The notes: generated from the sequence alone by a model not told the origin. A stretch of DNA of 9,297 bases from Acidobacteriota bacterium (GCA_013695405.1 JACDAO010000763.1:1-9297), one strand, 5' to 3'. Positions 1 to 7,448 are shown, numbered from the stretch's first letter. Made by a program: numbers and translations.

Positions 1-170
1 ACCGCCTGCTGGGCCTCCGCATACGCGGCTGGGGCATAGGTTTCCGCCTCGGCAGCAAGCGCCGCGACACGGGCCTTCGCTGCGTCCACGCGCGCGGTCG
101 GTGGGTCGCTGCAGCCCGCTGCCCATACCGCAACCGACAGGGTGATCAGTGCCTTCGCGATCGTGCCCAT
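1..170 (-). CDS. Small lipoprotein, DUF4398-like (N-terminal part only)
   Basis: This gene is cut by the left edge; 56 codons plus two bases are visible. The ATG at 168-170 is preceded on the minus strand by a strong ribosome binding site (GGAGGTGG, a few bases upstream), which fixes the start. The protein opens with a basic N-terminus and a hydrophobic stretch (residues 5-18) ending in a lipobox, AAGC, with Cys20 as the expected lipidation site, so it should be a membrane-anchored lipoprotein. After the cysteine comes an Ala-rich helical segment with a YAPAAYAEAQQA-type repeat. This pattern is common in DUF4398-type lipoproteins, where the 'YAP' element recurs in a coiled-coil-like helix. 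It lies 48 bases after the membrane protein gene 219-656 on the same strand and is probably co-transcribed. The family call rests on the pattern only; the lipoprotein call is firmer. Confidence 0.7.
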   Translation of the reverse strand, partial: MGTIAKALITLSVAVWAAGCSDPPTARVDAAKARVAALAAEAETYAPAAYAEAQQA

Positions 171-193
171 GGCCACCTCCGTGTCCAGAGACT

Positions 194-207
194 ACGCGCA
201 ACGGGCC
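194..207 (+). repeat. Weak third copy of the intergenic motif tail
   Basis: ACGCGCAACGGGCC lies in the 48-base gap between the Met-rich membrane protein and the lipoprotein gene. It resembles the tails at 3965-3978 and 8201-8214 (consensus ACGCG, two variable bases, ACGGGC), but no CGTGG/CCACG hairpin precedes it. It could be chance. Confidence 0.25.
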
Positions 208-218
208 CTAAAGGCGGG

Positions 219-656
219 CTAAGGCCGGACTGACGCACGGTCCGGGCCACCCGTGATTCCGCCCAGCAGCACGCCGTACAGCAGGTGGCCGATCAGCGAG
301 CCCATGACGGCCATCATCCCGCCCATCGCCATGCTGAAGAACCCCGCACCCATCATGGGCATCACGACGGTCTGAGCCAGCAGCCACAACACCACGCCCC
401 AGGCCGCGCCCTTCACGAGCGGTCCGCCCGGCAGCCACCGATACAGCACATACGCGTAGACGAGCGGAAAGATAACGGTGCCGTTGACGAAGTGCATCGC
501 CATGCCGGCCGCCCAACTGCCTCCCATCATCGATCCGAGCATCTGGGCAATGTCCATGTTGAGGCCCATCATGGGCGCCACCGTATACATCATCCCAGTC
601 ATCGCCATCGTGCCGACCAGCCCACCTGCCATCGACCGTCCCACATTCAAATGCAT
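219..656 (-). CDS. Methionine-rich four-helix membrane protein (DUF6789-like)
   Basis: A 145-residue integral membrane protein. I chose the ATG at 654-656 because GGGGAGGGA lies just upstream on the minus strand; a longer reading to 764 would run back over the end of the upstream gene and adds a charged, non-membrane leader. Hydrophobic segments lie at about residues 10-32, 46-70, 80-103 and 112-136, suggesting four membrane helices. The N-terminal GGLVGTMAMTGMM resembles the glycine/threonine first helix of small membrane proteins such as DUF6789; no enzyme motif is seen. About 22 of 145 residues are Met, mostly paired and concentrated in helices 1, 2 and 4, which is unusual. The gene starts 31 bases after the true stop of the transporter gene (688) and precedes the lipoprotein gene, so all three are probably one transcript. 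Function unknown; Met-rich segments can bind soft metals or be oxidised, but that is inference here. Confidence 0.8.
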   Translation of the reverse strand: MHLNVGRSMAGGLVGTMAMTGMMYTVAPMMGLNMDIAQMLGSMMGGSWAAGMAMHFVNGTVIFPLVYAYVLYRWLPGGPLVKGAAWGVVLWLLAQTVVMPMMGAGFFSMAMGGMMAVMGSLIGHLLYGVLLGGITGGPDRASVRP

Positions 657-687
657 CACAGTCCCTCCCCGCTCTGGTTGGAAATAT

Positions 688-2059
688 TCACGCGGCGCCT
701 GCACCCGCAGGCTCGCGCCGTTTCGTTCGCGCTCGTTCCCCCGCCTGGAAGCCCAGGCCAGCATACCGGGCAGCGAACACCCAGGCAGCCACGATGGCCA
801 CGTTCACCAGCGCCAGCCATCGCACGCTCGCGAAGTCGGTCAGCCACATCGAGGCCCCGAGACTGATGACCACGGCGACGGCCTTGGCGGCACGCTGCAC
901 GAACATGTCGATGAAGGCCTTGGCGTGGTACTTCTCGTCGCGGGTTGCGGGCACGTACAGAGCTTCTTTCGCCGACTGGTTGATCGAGTAGCTGAACCCG
1001 TTGTCGGCCGTGTTCAACAGGCTGCCGACCGACAGGATCGGCAGCATCAGGAACGCGGTCGATCCGGCGAGGAGGGTCGCCGGCAGTACCAGGAGCGCCG
1101 TGCCCAGTCCGAAGCGGGTCATCACCAGGCTCGTCAGGAAGAACTGCACGAACATCGAGACCCAGTTGGTGAGGGCAAAGACCCGTGAGAACTGCCGACC
1201 AATCGCCGGGCCACTCAGGTAGGTACGTCACCGTCGTGGTGAACATGAAGTCGGTAATGGTCGAGGCGATCTCGTACAACCCGACGATGGCCACAATGGA
1301 CAGCAGGTACTTCGACCTGAAGACGAGGCGCGCGCCTTCGAAGACGGCCTGGCCCGACGTCCACGCGGCGTGCGAAACTGGTGGCGCTGGCGCGACGAAT
1401 GCGGAACGCGGGGCGAAGCGGCTGGCGAGTTCCGCCGCGAGCATGATGCCCAGGGTGCTGGCAACACAGGTCCAGAGCCAGACCGCGGGAGTGACGACAT
1501 CGACCCACACGCCCACGAACGTGCTCCCGACCACCCCTCCGACGACCCCCCCGAGCCCGACGATGCCATACAGGCGCTTCGCTTCACCGGTCGACACGCT
1601 GTCGTTCAGGAACGCGAAGAAGGTCGCGACCATGAGCGTGCTGAACAGATCGCCGAACAGATAGAACGTCCACACCGTGGGATCCGACGGCTGGCCGAGG
1701 ATCACGCTATACCCGACGAAGCACGCGATGAAGAACGTGCCGAAGATGTGGACCAGTCCCTGTCGCTGATGCTGCCGTGCCAACCACGTGAACACGATCA
1801 CGGCGGCAAACGCGACCACCATGTTGAGGATCTTCGCGACCAGTTCCGCCTCGGACGCGGACAGGTGCCACGACAACAGGGTGACGCCCGCGGCGTCGAA
1901 CTGGCTGATGAACGCCGTCTTCTTGAGCGGCTTCAATATCCAGAATGTCGAAATGATCAGAAAGAAGCACGCCGACATGGCGGCTGAGAACACACGCTCG
2001 CCAGGCCGGCAATCGAGGCACGCCTTGAACAACGCCCTTGGGCGGGTCGTCCAGTTCAT
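688..2059 (-). pseudogene. ADP/ATP-carrier-like (TlcA/Npt-type) transporter, frameshifted
   Basis: A polytopic membrane transporter broken by one frameshift. The first frame (ATG at 2057-2059) encodes about 280 residues with many membrane segments. After about 1217-1225 the homologous protein continues in another frame to a TGA at 688-690. A tandem 4-base duplication (AGGTAGGT, 1217-1224) explains the shift exactly: removing one unit gives a continuous 455-residue protein reading VTYLSGPAIGRQF across the join. Family evidence: NDSVSTGEAKRLYG followed by a glycine-rich helix (about residues 152-180), and, in the restored numbering, DNGFSYSINQSAKEALYVP followed by a KAFID..R helix (about 351-390). 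Both resemble the nucleotide (ADP/ATP) translocase family of obligate intracellular bacteria and its many free-living homologues, whose substrates are mostly unknown. The ribosome binding site is weak (GAGG, about 11 bases from the ATG). As written, the gene would yield a chimeric 467-residue product with a meaningless C-terminus. A sequencing or assembly error is the main alternative. Confidence 0.75.
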
Positions 2060-2119
2060 CGTCTGTCGTGCCTCATCACAGAAGCGTCCGACGGGGCGGC
2101 GGGCCGTTACAGAGACGTG

Positions 2120-3432
2120 TCAGACCCTCGGACCGAGGGTCGCGACGATCGGGCAGGAATCTGGCATCCGCGCAAGGGCGGCTGCCGGATCGCCATGCGC
2201 CACGTCTGTGGCGCCCTGTTCGAGATACGGTCGGGCACGCAAGGTCAACACCAGCCACAGGACGCTTGCCAAGAGCAGTGCGTACGTCAGTCCGCCGGTG
2301 CCAGGCCACGACCCTGGGTCCAGCGTCGCACGCGGCAGCGCCAGATAGAGTAGCGCCGCGCCGATACCCTCAGCGAGGCGTGTGCCCACCCCGTCCACCA
2401 GCAGTCGTGCCTCGGTGCGGCAGCCCGCGCCAATCGGGAGGTAGGCCTGCTCCCAGCTCGATCGGTGAAACGACGACTTCAGTCCGCCTTCTGTCAGCCG
2501 CAGCACCGCGTGCATCGTTCCCGACGCGAGTCCAAGCGCGACGGGCGCCAGGCCGACGATGGCGGCGGGCAGCACGAGGAGGGAGCGGGGCAGGCCGATC
2601 ACTGCCTGCAGGCGGGGCGCCACGAACACCTGCAGAGCGAGCGCCGCGAGATTGAGGCCAATGTAGACGTTGGCAAACAACACCGTACGGGCGGCATCAC
2701 CACCGGCGTACGCGGACGCCGCGAGATAGAACTGGAACTCGATCAGCAGGCCGCAGACGGCGGCAAGAGCGGAAATGGACAGGAGGAGCCGCACATAGGG
2801 TTGCCCGACGGCCGCGGTGAAGGCTGGCGCGACCAGGACCGGCTCGGTGGGCACTTTCACGTCGATGGGTGGAAACCGCCGCTGGGCCAGGGCGATCGCG
2901 AGCACGGCGGCGGCCAGGACCACGCGCTGACCAGCAGCAGGCTGCGCGGCTCGACAAAGGGCGCCAGGCCGCGGGCCACAACGGCACCGAGCAGGCCGCC
3001 GAGAATCGACGCGGCGCCGACGCGGCTGAACAGGCGTGCCATGCGCAGCGACGGATGTTGGGCGGACTCGCCTGCGAGCATCCACGCCAGAGAGAACAGG
3101 CCGCCAAAGACAACGGGAACGACCATGAAGAACAGCGTCATCCCCACCCCGCCGCCAGGCGTACCGACGAGCCCGACACCGGCCAGGACCAGCGCCATCG
3201 CACCGGTGGCCGCCAGCCGTGCGCGGCCCGCGCCGAACGTCCGCACGAGCATCAGGAGCATGGCGGCCATCGGCAGCGCGAGCAGAGCCATACCCATGTA
3301 GGCGATCGGCAGCGCCCGAATGCCGTCGGCCTGAAAGTAGAGGGCGTCGCGCCCCGTTCGGGCGAGCATGAAGGCGGCCGCCATCAGCAGCATGACACCG
3401 CTGACATGGGCGCAACGGCTACCCGAGGGCAT
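2120..3432 (-). pseudogene. Second ADP/ATP-carrier-like transporter, frameshifted
   Basis: A second polytopic transporter directly upstream of the first (60-base gap), also broken by one frameshift. I place the start at the ATG at 3430-3432 (MPSGSRCAHV), which overlaps the end of the YtxJ gene by 14 bases; the frame is open further upstream to 3543 but that part is Arg/Cys-rich and unlike protein. Residues 1-170 include helix 1 (GVMLLMAAAFMLARTGRDAL, typical of this family) and run to SLLLVSAW. The homologous frame then resumes as VVLAAAVLAIALAQRRF and continues to a TGA at 2120-2122. Adding one base near 2920-2928 (for example one G in GCGTGG) restores 437 residues. The C-terminal half has LRLTEGGLKSSFHRSSWEQAYLP and RTEARLLVDGVGTRLAEG. 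These are the same positions that in the neighbour read DNGFSYSINQSAKEALYVP and KAFIDMFVQR, so the two are paralogues. Substrate unknown. The frameshift could be real decay or a sequence error. Confidence 0.72.
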
Positions 3433-3880
3433 CAGACAGCAGCACCAGCAGACCGACGACCAGACCTCGTGCGGACACCCACGCGCCCAGCACGTGCCTC
3501 CACGATCGATCCGAGGTCGTCGGTGCCGATGCACCCGAGGCATCTCCCTGCACGGCCGCGCGGATCTCCTGCGCGGTCACGTGGAAATGTGACGCATGCC
3601 AGCGGACCACGCCATCCTGCACCAGCAGAACCTGCGGCGATGCATGCCGCAGGCCGAGCCGCCGCGCGATCTCGTTGGAGACCCCGCGGCCCATCTGCAC
3701 GGACACGACATAGACATCGATCAGCCATGCGGCGTCCCCGACGAGTGTTGCTATCTCTTCGTGGGCCTGCGCGCTCACTCCGCACGTGGCGCTGTGCTTG
3801 AAGATGAGGATCGGATGCGTCGATGCGCGGGCGAGCGCGGCATCGAGATCGTCGAGGTTCGTCAGTGTACGTAGCGTCAC
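3419..3880 (-). CDS. YtxJ-like thioredoxin-fold protein with hydrophobic C-terminal tail
   Basis: A 153-residue protein with a GTG start at 3878-3880; AGGAG nine bases upstream supports it. Residues 1-111 match the YtxJ (DUF2847) family of bacillithiol-linked, monothiol thioredoxin-like proteins: FKHSATCGVSAQAH (residues 27-40, with the single active-site-type Cys33), SNEIARRLGLRHASPQVLL (68-86, with the cis-proline-type Pro82) and WHASHFHVTAQEI (94-106). The known role is proposed removal of bacillithiol or similar thiols from proteins; this is not experimentally settled for most members. Residues 112-153 are an extension not expected in the roughly 110-residue family: a Ser/Ala/Gly linker and then a hydrophobic stretch (about 139-148, GLVVGLLVLL) that could anchor the protein or be an overlap by-product. 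The stop overlaps the start of the next transporter gene by 14 bases, so translation may be coupled. Confidence 0.82.
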   Translation of the reverse strand: MTLRTLTNLDDLDAALARASTHPILIFKHSATCGVSAQAHEEIATLVGDAAWLIDVYVVSVQMGRGVSNEIARRLGLRHASPQVLLVQDGVVRWHASHFHVTAQEIRAAVQGDASGASAPTTSDRSWRHVLGAWVSARGLVVGLLVLLSDALG

Positions 3881-3945
3881 GCTGTCTCGCTCCTGGTCGC
3901 CCGCAGGTGGACCGGCGCGGTCCGTTCCACCGTGGCCCCAGTCAT
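3877..3945 (-). CDS. Possible 22-codon leader ORF in front of the YtxJ gene
   Basis: An ATG at 3943-3945 opens a 22-residue reading frame whose TGA overlaps the GTG start of the ytxJ-like gene in a GTGA arrangement, a common sign of translational coupling. The peptide (MTGATVERTAPVHLRATRSE and two more residues) resembles nothing I recognise, and the ribosome binding site is poor. It may be a leader peptide, or chance in a GC-rich gap. Confidence 0.2.
   Translation of the reverse strand: MTGATVERTAPVHLRATRSETA
3906..3931 (-). promoter_or_regulatory. Hairpin in the leader of the YtxJ gene
   Basis: GGACC (3909-3913) and GGTCC (3919-3923) can pair around a GGCGC loop, and the stem can be extended by GGT/ACC pairs after a small bulge. 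It lies between the end of the GH15 gene and the ytxJ-like start. No T-run follows on either strand, so a classical terminator is unlikely; an attenuating or mRNA-stabilising structure is possible. Confidence 0.25.
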
Positions 3946-3952
3946 GCAGTCT

Positions 3953-3978
3953 CGTGGACCGGCCACGCGTTACGGGCG
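3953..3978 (+). repeat. Intergenic hairpin-tail motif, copy A
   Basis: CGTGG (3953-3957) and CCACG (3963-3967) form an inverted repeat with a five-base loop, followed directly by the tail CGTTACGGGCG. A similar unit (hairpin CGTGG/CCACG, then CGTAACGGGCG) lies at 8185-8214, and the tail alone is present in weaker form at 194-207. All three are in gene gaps and in the same orientation. The role is unknown; it could be a dispersed intergenic repeat. Confidence 0.4.
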
Positions 3979-4022
3979 GCCAGCGATCGACCCTGCGCGG
4001 AAGCGGCGGCAGACGTCATCGG

Positions 4023-5867
4023 TCACGCGCCGACACCCCGCGCCCGGTCGAGTTCCCAGGCGGCGGTGATCAAGCCGACGTGGCTGAATGCCTGGGGGAA
4101 GTTGCCCAGGTGCTCGCCGCTCGCCCCGTCGATCTCTTCCGCCAGCAGGCCCACGTCGTTCGCGAACCCGCTCAGTCGCGCAAACAGGGCCTCGGCGCGG
4201 CCGATTTCGCCCGCGCGTACCAGAGCTGACACCATCCAGAACGAACAGAGGACGAACGTGCCCTCCTCGCCCTCGAGGCCATCGGCGTTGACGCCCGCGG
4301 CATTGCGATACCGGAGCACGAGACCATCCCGGGTCAGCTCCCGGGCGATCGCGTCGATGGTCGATCGCATGCGCGGGTCGGTCGCCGGGAGAAAGCCGAG
4401 CAGCGGCATCAGCAGGTTGGCGGCATCGAGTTCATCCGAGTCGAACGACTGGGCAAAGGCCTGTTTCTTCTCGCTCCAGCCCCGCGTGAGCACCGCATCG
4501 TGAATGGCATCGCGCGCGGTCGTCCAGTCGTCCACCCTCGCGTGCGCGCCGAGGGCGGGGCCGAGCTTCACGGCCCGGTCGAGTGCGGTCCAGCAGAACA
4601 CTTTTGACGAGAGATGGTGTCGCGGCTCGCCACGCATCTCCCACATGCCGGCGTCGGTCTCCTGCCAGCGCTGCGCGGCGGCATCCGCGAGACTGGCGGC
4701 AAACGCCTGGATCTCCGGGTGCAGATCGCCCAGTTGCTGCTGGTACAGGTACAACGTGTCGAGCAGCTCGCCATACACGTCCAGCTGCGTCTGCCGCCAG
4801 GCGCCGTTGCCGACCCGCACCGGCACCGAGTCACGCCATCCTCGAAGGTGCGGGAGCTCGCGCTCGGTGAGATCGTGCTCGCCACCGATGCCGTACATGA
4901 TCTGCAGTGAGTGATCGAGCCCCGCCCCGCCGCCGGCGGCGCTCGTCATGAAGGACACGAAGTTCCCGGCCTCGTCGGAACACGTGCCGATGTACAAGGC
5001 CTGCAGCGTGAGGCTCGCATCACGAATCCAGGCGTAGCGATAGTCCCAGTTGCGCGTGCCGCCCACCGCCTCCGGCAGCGACGTGGTCGGTGCGGCGACG
5101 ATGGCGCCCGTCGGACGGTACGTGAGTCCCTTGAGGACTCGCGCGCTGACGCGCACCAGCTCGCGGTGCGCGCCGTTGTAGATATCGTGCGCGTCTTCCC
5201 ACGAGCGCCAGGCAGCCGCCGTATCCCGTATCCGCCCGGCCACGTCCGCCGGCGAGGTCGGGGCCGGCGCCGACTGTTCGGCCGGAACCCAGCGCAGGGC
5301 GAACGCCGCCTGCTCGCCCTGAGCGACCGCGAAGGTCGACCGCGCCAGACTGCCCGCCACCTCGACGGCTACGTCCGTGTGCAGGATCACCTGGTTCGGA
5401 CCACCAAAGGTTCGGACTCCGGTCGGCGTCCGCCGGACCAGCGGGCGCACCAGACCGTACTCGGGGCGTGGGGCCCACTCCATGACGAGGTCGACGCCCC
5501 CGGAGATGCCCTCCACGAGGCGCATCAGTTCGTGCGGTACGTCGAGGCCGAGGTCATGGCCCCGCTGCCCTTCCGGAACCACGAGCGCATCCAGGAGCCG
5601 CACGGCGCCGGTCCCTGTCGTGAACGTGGTCTCCAGCACAAGGCTGTGCGGGAGGTACCGGCGGCTGACCTGGTACGCGCCAGCGGGGCGAATCTGCCAG
5701 TGTCCAGCCGCCGGGTCCAGAAGGCGCGCGAAGACGGCGGGGCCGTCGAACCGCGGCAGGCACAGCCAGTCGATCGAGCCGTCCGTGCTCACGAGGGCCG
5801 CGGTGCAGCAATCGGACAGCATCGCGTACGAGGCGATGGGCCGATCGCCCGATGAAGGATGTGTCAA
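4023..5867 (-). CDS. GH15 family glycoside hydrolase (trehalase or glucoamylase)
   Basis: An intact 614-residue protein, the usual length for bacterial GH15 enzymes of this type. The start is a TTG (5865-5867) with AAAGG about eight bases upstream; the N-terminus from here (RPIASYAMLSDCCTAALVS, then DGSIDWLCLPRFDGPAVFA) fits the TREH_N domain almost from its first residue, so the next ATG, 15 codons in, is too late. Residues 1-200 are the beta-rich N-terminal domain; residues about 235-610 form the (alpha/alpha)6 catalytic domain. Hallmarks: GTRNWDYRYAWIRDAS (270-285), QLDVYGE (361-367), MWEMRGE with the likely acid Glu410 (408-414), and LLAEEID..GEHLGNFPQAFSH with the likely base Glu577 or 578 (574-596). 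There is no signal peptide, so it is probably cytoplasmic. TREH_N points to trehalose hydrolysis to glucose, but glucan substrates are possible. It follows the flavoprotein gene by 37 bases on the same strand, suggesting one transcript. Confidence 0.93.
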   Translation of the reverse strand: MTHPSSGDRPIASYAMLSDCCTAALVSTDGSIDWLCLPRFDGPAVFARLLDPAAGHWQIRPAGAYQVSRRYLPHSLVLETTFTTGTGAVRLLDALVVPEGQRGHDLGLDVPHELMRLVEGISGGVDLVMEWAPRPEYGLVRPLVRRTPTGVRTFGGPNQVILHTDVAVEVAGSLARSTFAVAQGEQAAFALRWVPAEQSAPAPTSPADVAGRIRDTAAAWRSWEDAHDIYNGAHRELVRVSARVLKGLTYRPTGAIVAAPTTSLPEAVGGTRNWDYRYAWIRDASLTLQALYIGTCSDEAGNFVSFMTSAAGGGAGLDHSLQIMYGIGGEHDLTERELPHLRGWRDSVPVRVGNGAWRQTQLDVYGELLDTLYLYQQQLGDLHPEIQAFAASLADAAAQRWQETDAGMWEMRGEPRHHLSSKVFCWTALDRAVKLGPALGAHARVDDWTTARDAIHDAVLTRGWSEKKQAFAQSFDSDELDAANLLMPLLGFLPATDPRMRSTIDAIARELTRDGLVLRYRNAAGVNADGLEGEEGTFVLCSFWMVSALVRAGEIGRAEALFARLSGFANDVGLLAEEIDGASGEHLGNFPQAFSHVGLITAAWELDRARGVGA

Positions 5868-5904
5868 AGGGGGTTACCTTTCTGTGGCCCTCCGTACGCG
5901 AGGA

Positions 5905-7284
5905 TCAGTCGAGCGGGTGGAGGTCCTGCAGCATGGTGGGAATCAACTCGCTGATGGTCGGGTGGATGTGCACGGCCCGCGAGATCGTGGTGTACGGGGC
6001 CTTCGCGTACATGACGTCCAGCACTGAGTGCACGACCTCGTCGCCACCCGCGCCGAAGATCACGGCGCCAAGAATCTCGCGCGAGTCGGCATCGACGAGC
6101 GCGCGCATGAACCCGTGGGTCTCGCTCATCTCCCGGGCTCGACTGACCTTGGTCATCGGCCGATGGCCGACGAGCACGCGTCGGCCGGAGGCTCGCGCCT
6201 CGCGCGTCGTCATCCCCACGCGGCCGACGGGCGGGTCGGTGAAGAGGGCGTAGCACGGAATGCGATCGCTCAGCCGTCGCGGATCATCGTCCAGGAGGTT
6301 GGCGGCGACGATCTCGAAGTCGTTGTAGGACGTGTGGGTGAAGGCGCCACGGCCGTTGCACTCGCCAATCGCCCAGACACCAGGCACGCTGGTGCGGCAC
6401 TGCTCATCGACGGTGATGTGGCCACGCGCGTCGGTGGCGATGCCAGCCGCTGCGAGGCCGAGGTCGTCGGTGTTGGGCCGGCGACCGACCGCCAGCAGGA
6501 CGTGCGTGCCCTCGATGGCCGGCGCCCCCGGCGTGCAATCCAACCCGACGCCGATCCCGAGCGGGGCGCGACTCAGTCCGATGCAGGTCGCGTTGAGCCG
6601 GAACGCGACGCCCTCGGCCTCGAGGATCTCCTGGAGGGTCGCCGACACGTCCTCGTCTTCGCGCGCAATGAGGCGAGGGCCCTGCTCCACGACGGTCACT
6701 CTGCTGCCGAAGCGACGGAACATCTGCGCGAACTCGAGGCCGATGTAGCTCCCGCCGATCACGACGAGGTGGTCCGGCAGGACGTCCAGGTCGAGGATGC
6801 CGGTGTTGGTGAGGAACGGTACGTCCCGGACACCGGGCATGTCGGGCACGACGGCGCGGGCCCCGACGTTGATGAAGATCCGATCGGCCTCGAGCACCTC
6901 GCCAGTGACGTCGACGGTGTGCGGCCCCGTGAACCGCCCGTGCCCCTCGTAGACGGTGAGGTTCGGTGTGTTCTTCATCCATCGCTCGACGCCTTCGTTC
7001 GACTGGCGGACCACGGCGTCCTTGCGGGCCTTGACGCGCGCCATGTCCACCCGCACGTCACCCCCCGTGGTGAAGCCGAACTCGTCGCCGCGCCGCGCGA
7101 CGTGGATCGCCCGCGCACTCGCCACGAGTGTCTTAGTCGGCACGCAGCCCGTGTTCACGCACGTGCCGCCGAAGCGGCTACGCTCGAGCACGGCTGTTCG
7201 CCGACCGCCTTTCGCGAGACGTGCGGCAAGCGAGGGCCCGGCCTGGCCGGTCCCGATCACGATGGCGTCGTAGCGCACTGGCAT
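5905..7284 (-). CDS. FAD-dependent pyridine nucleotide-disulfide oxidoreductase (MerA/RclA-like)
   Basis: An intact 459-residue flavoprotein. I take the ATG at 7282-7284 (MPVRYDAIVIGTG) because the FAD fold begins within a few residues; the frame is open to 7338 but that extension is not family-like. There is no clear ribosome binding site, so translation may be leaderless or weak. Domains: FAD-binding GTGQAG (11-16); redox-active disulfide GGTCVNTGCVPTKTL (39-53, Cys42 and Cys47); NAD(P)-binding VIGGSYIGLEF (175-185); second FAD contact VWAIGECNG (303-311); dimerisation domain ending with VHIHPTISELIPTML (438-452, His441 and Glu446, the usual proton-relay pair). It lacks the N-terminal heavy-metal domain and the C-terminal Cys-Cys pair of true mercuric reductase, so Hg(II) reduction is unlikely. 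RclA of E. coli, a reactive-chlorine and copper-linked flavoprotein, shares this layout. It is the first gene of the minus-strand block. Confidence 0.9.
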   Translation of the reverse strand: MPVRYDAIVIGTGQAGPSLAARLAKGGRRTAVLERSRFGGTCVNTGCVPTKTLVASARAIHVARRGDEFGFTTGGDVRVDMARVKARKDAVVRQSNEGVERWMKNTPNLTVYEGHGRFTGPHTVDVTGEVLEADRIFINVGARAVVPDMPGVRDVPFLTNTGILDLDVLPDHLVVIGGSYIGLEFAQMFRRFGSRVTVVEQGPRLIAREDEDVSATLQEILEAEGVAFRLNATCIGLSRAPLGIGVGLDCTPGAPAIEGTHVLLAVGRRPNTDDLGLAAAGIATDARGHITVDEQCRTSVPGVWAIGECNGRGAFTHTSYNDFEIVAANLLDDDPRRLSDRIPCYALFTDPPVGRVGMTTREARASGRRVLVGHRPMTKVSRAREMSETHGFMRALVDADSREILGAVIFGAGGDEVVHSVLDVMYAKAPYTTISRAVHIHPTISELIPTMLQDLHPLD

Positions 7285-7448
7285 CGCATTACACGATACG
7301 TCAACAGGGTGGACGACGTGGCGCCACCGCGGCATCACACTGGCGCCGTCACGAGCGAACAGTCCGCATGCCGGCCCAGGCGTTACGATCGACGGAGATG
7401 GTCGCGGCGATGCCGCCCGTCGCGGTCACCCGGAGTCACGGAGCATTC
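7285..7448. promoter_or_regulatory. Divergent intergenic region with a palindrome
   Basis: This 164-base gap lies between two divergent starts, so it must hold promoters for both the flavoprotein block and the HAD gene. I could not identify convincing -35/-10 boxes. A perfect 10-base palindrome, GTGGCGCCAC (7318-7327), lies about 35 bases before the flavoprotein start, and its core GGCGCC recurs about 20 bases to the right. It could be an operator, but short GC palindromes are common in such DNA. Confidence 0.35.

Noticed and set aside
1370..3801. Long plus-strand frames opposite the transporter genes (for example 1370-1987, 2465-3301, 2869-3801)
   Set aside because: Composition is typical of antisense reading (Arg, Gln, His, Pro) and the minus strand shows membrane proteins with family motifs.
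3965..3978. Intergenic motif as an integron attC site
   Set aside because: The GTTACGG core does not fit GTTRRRY, and there is no matching inverse core, integrase or cassette layout.
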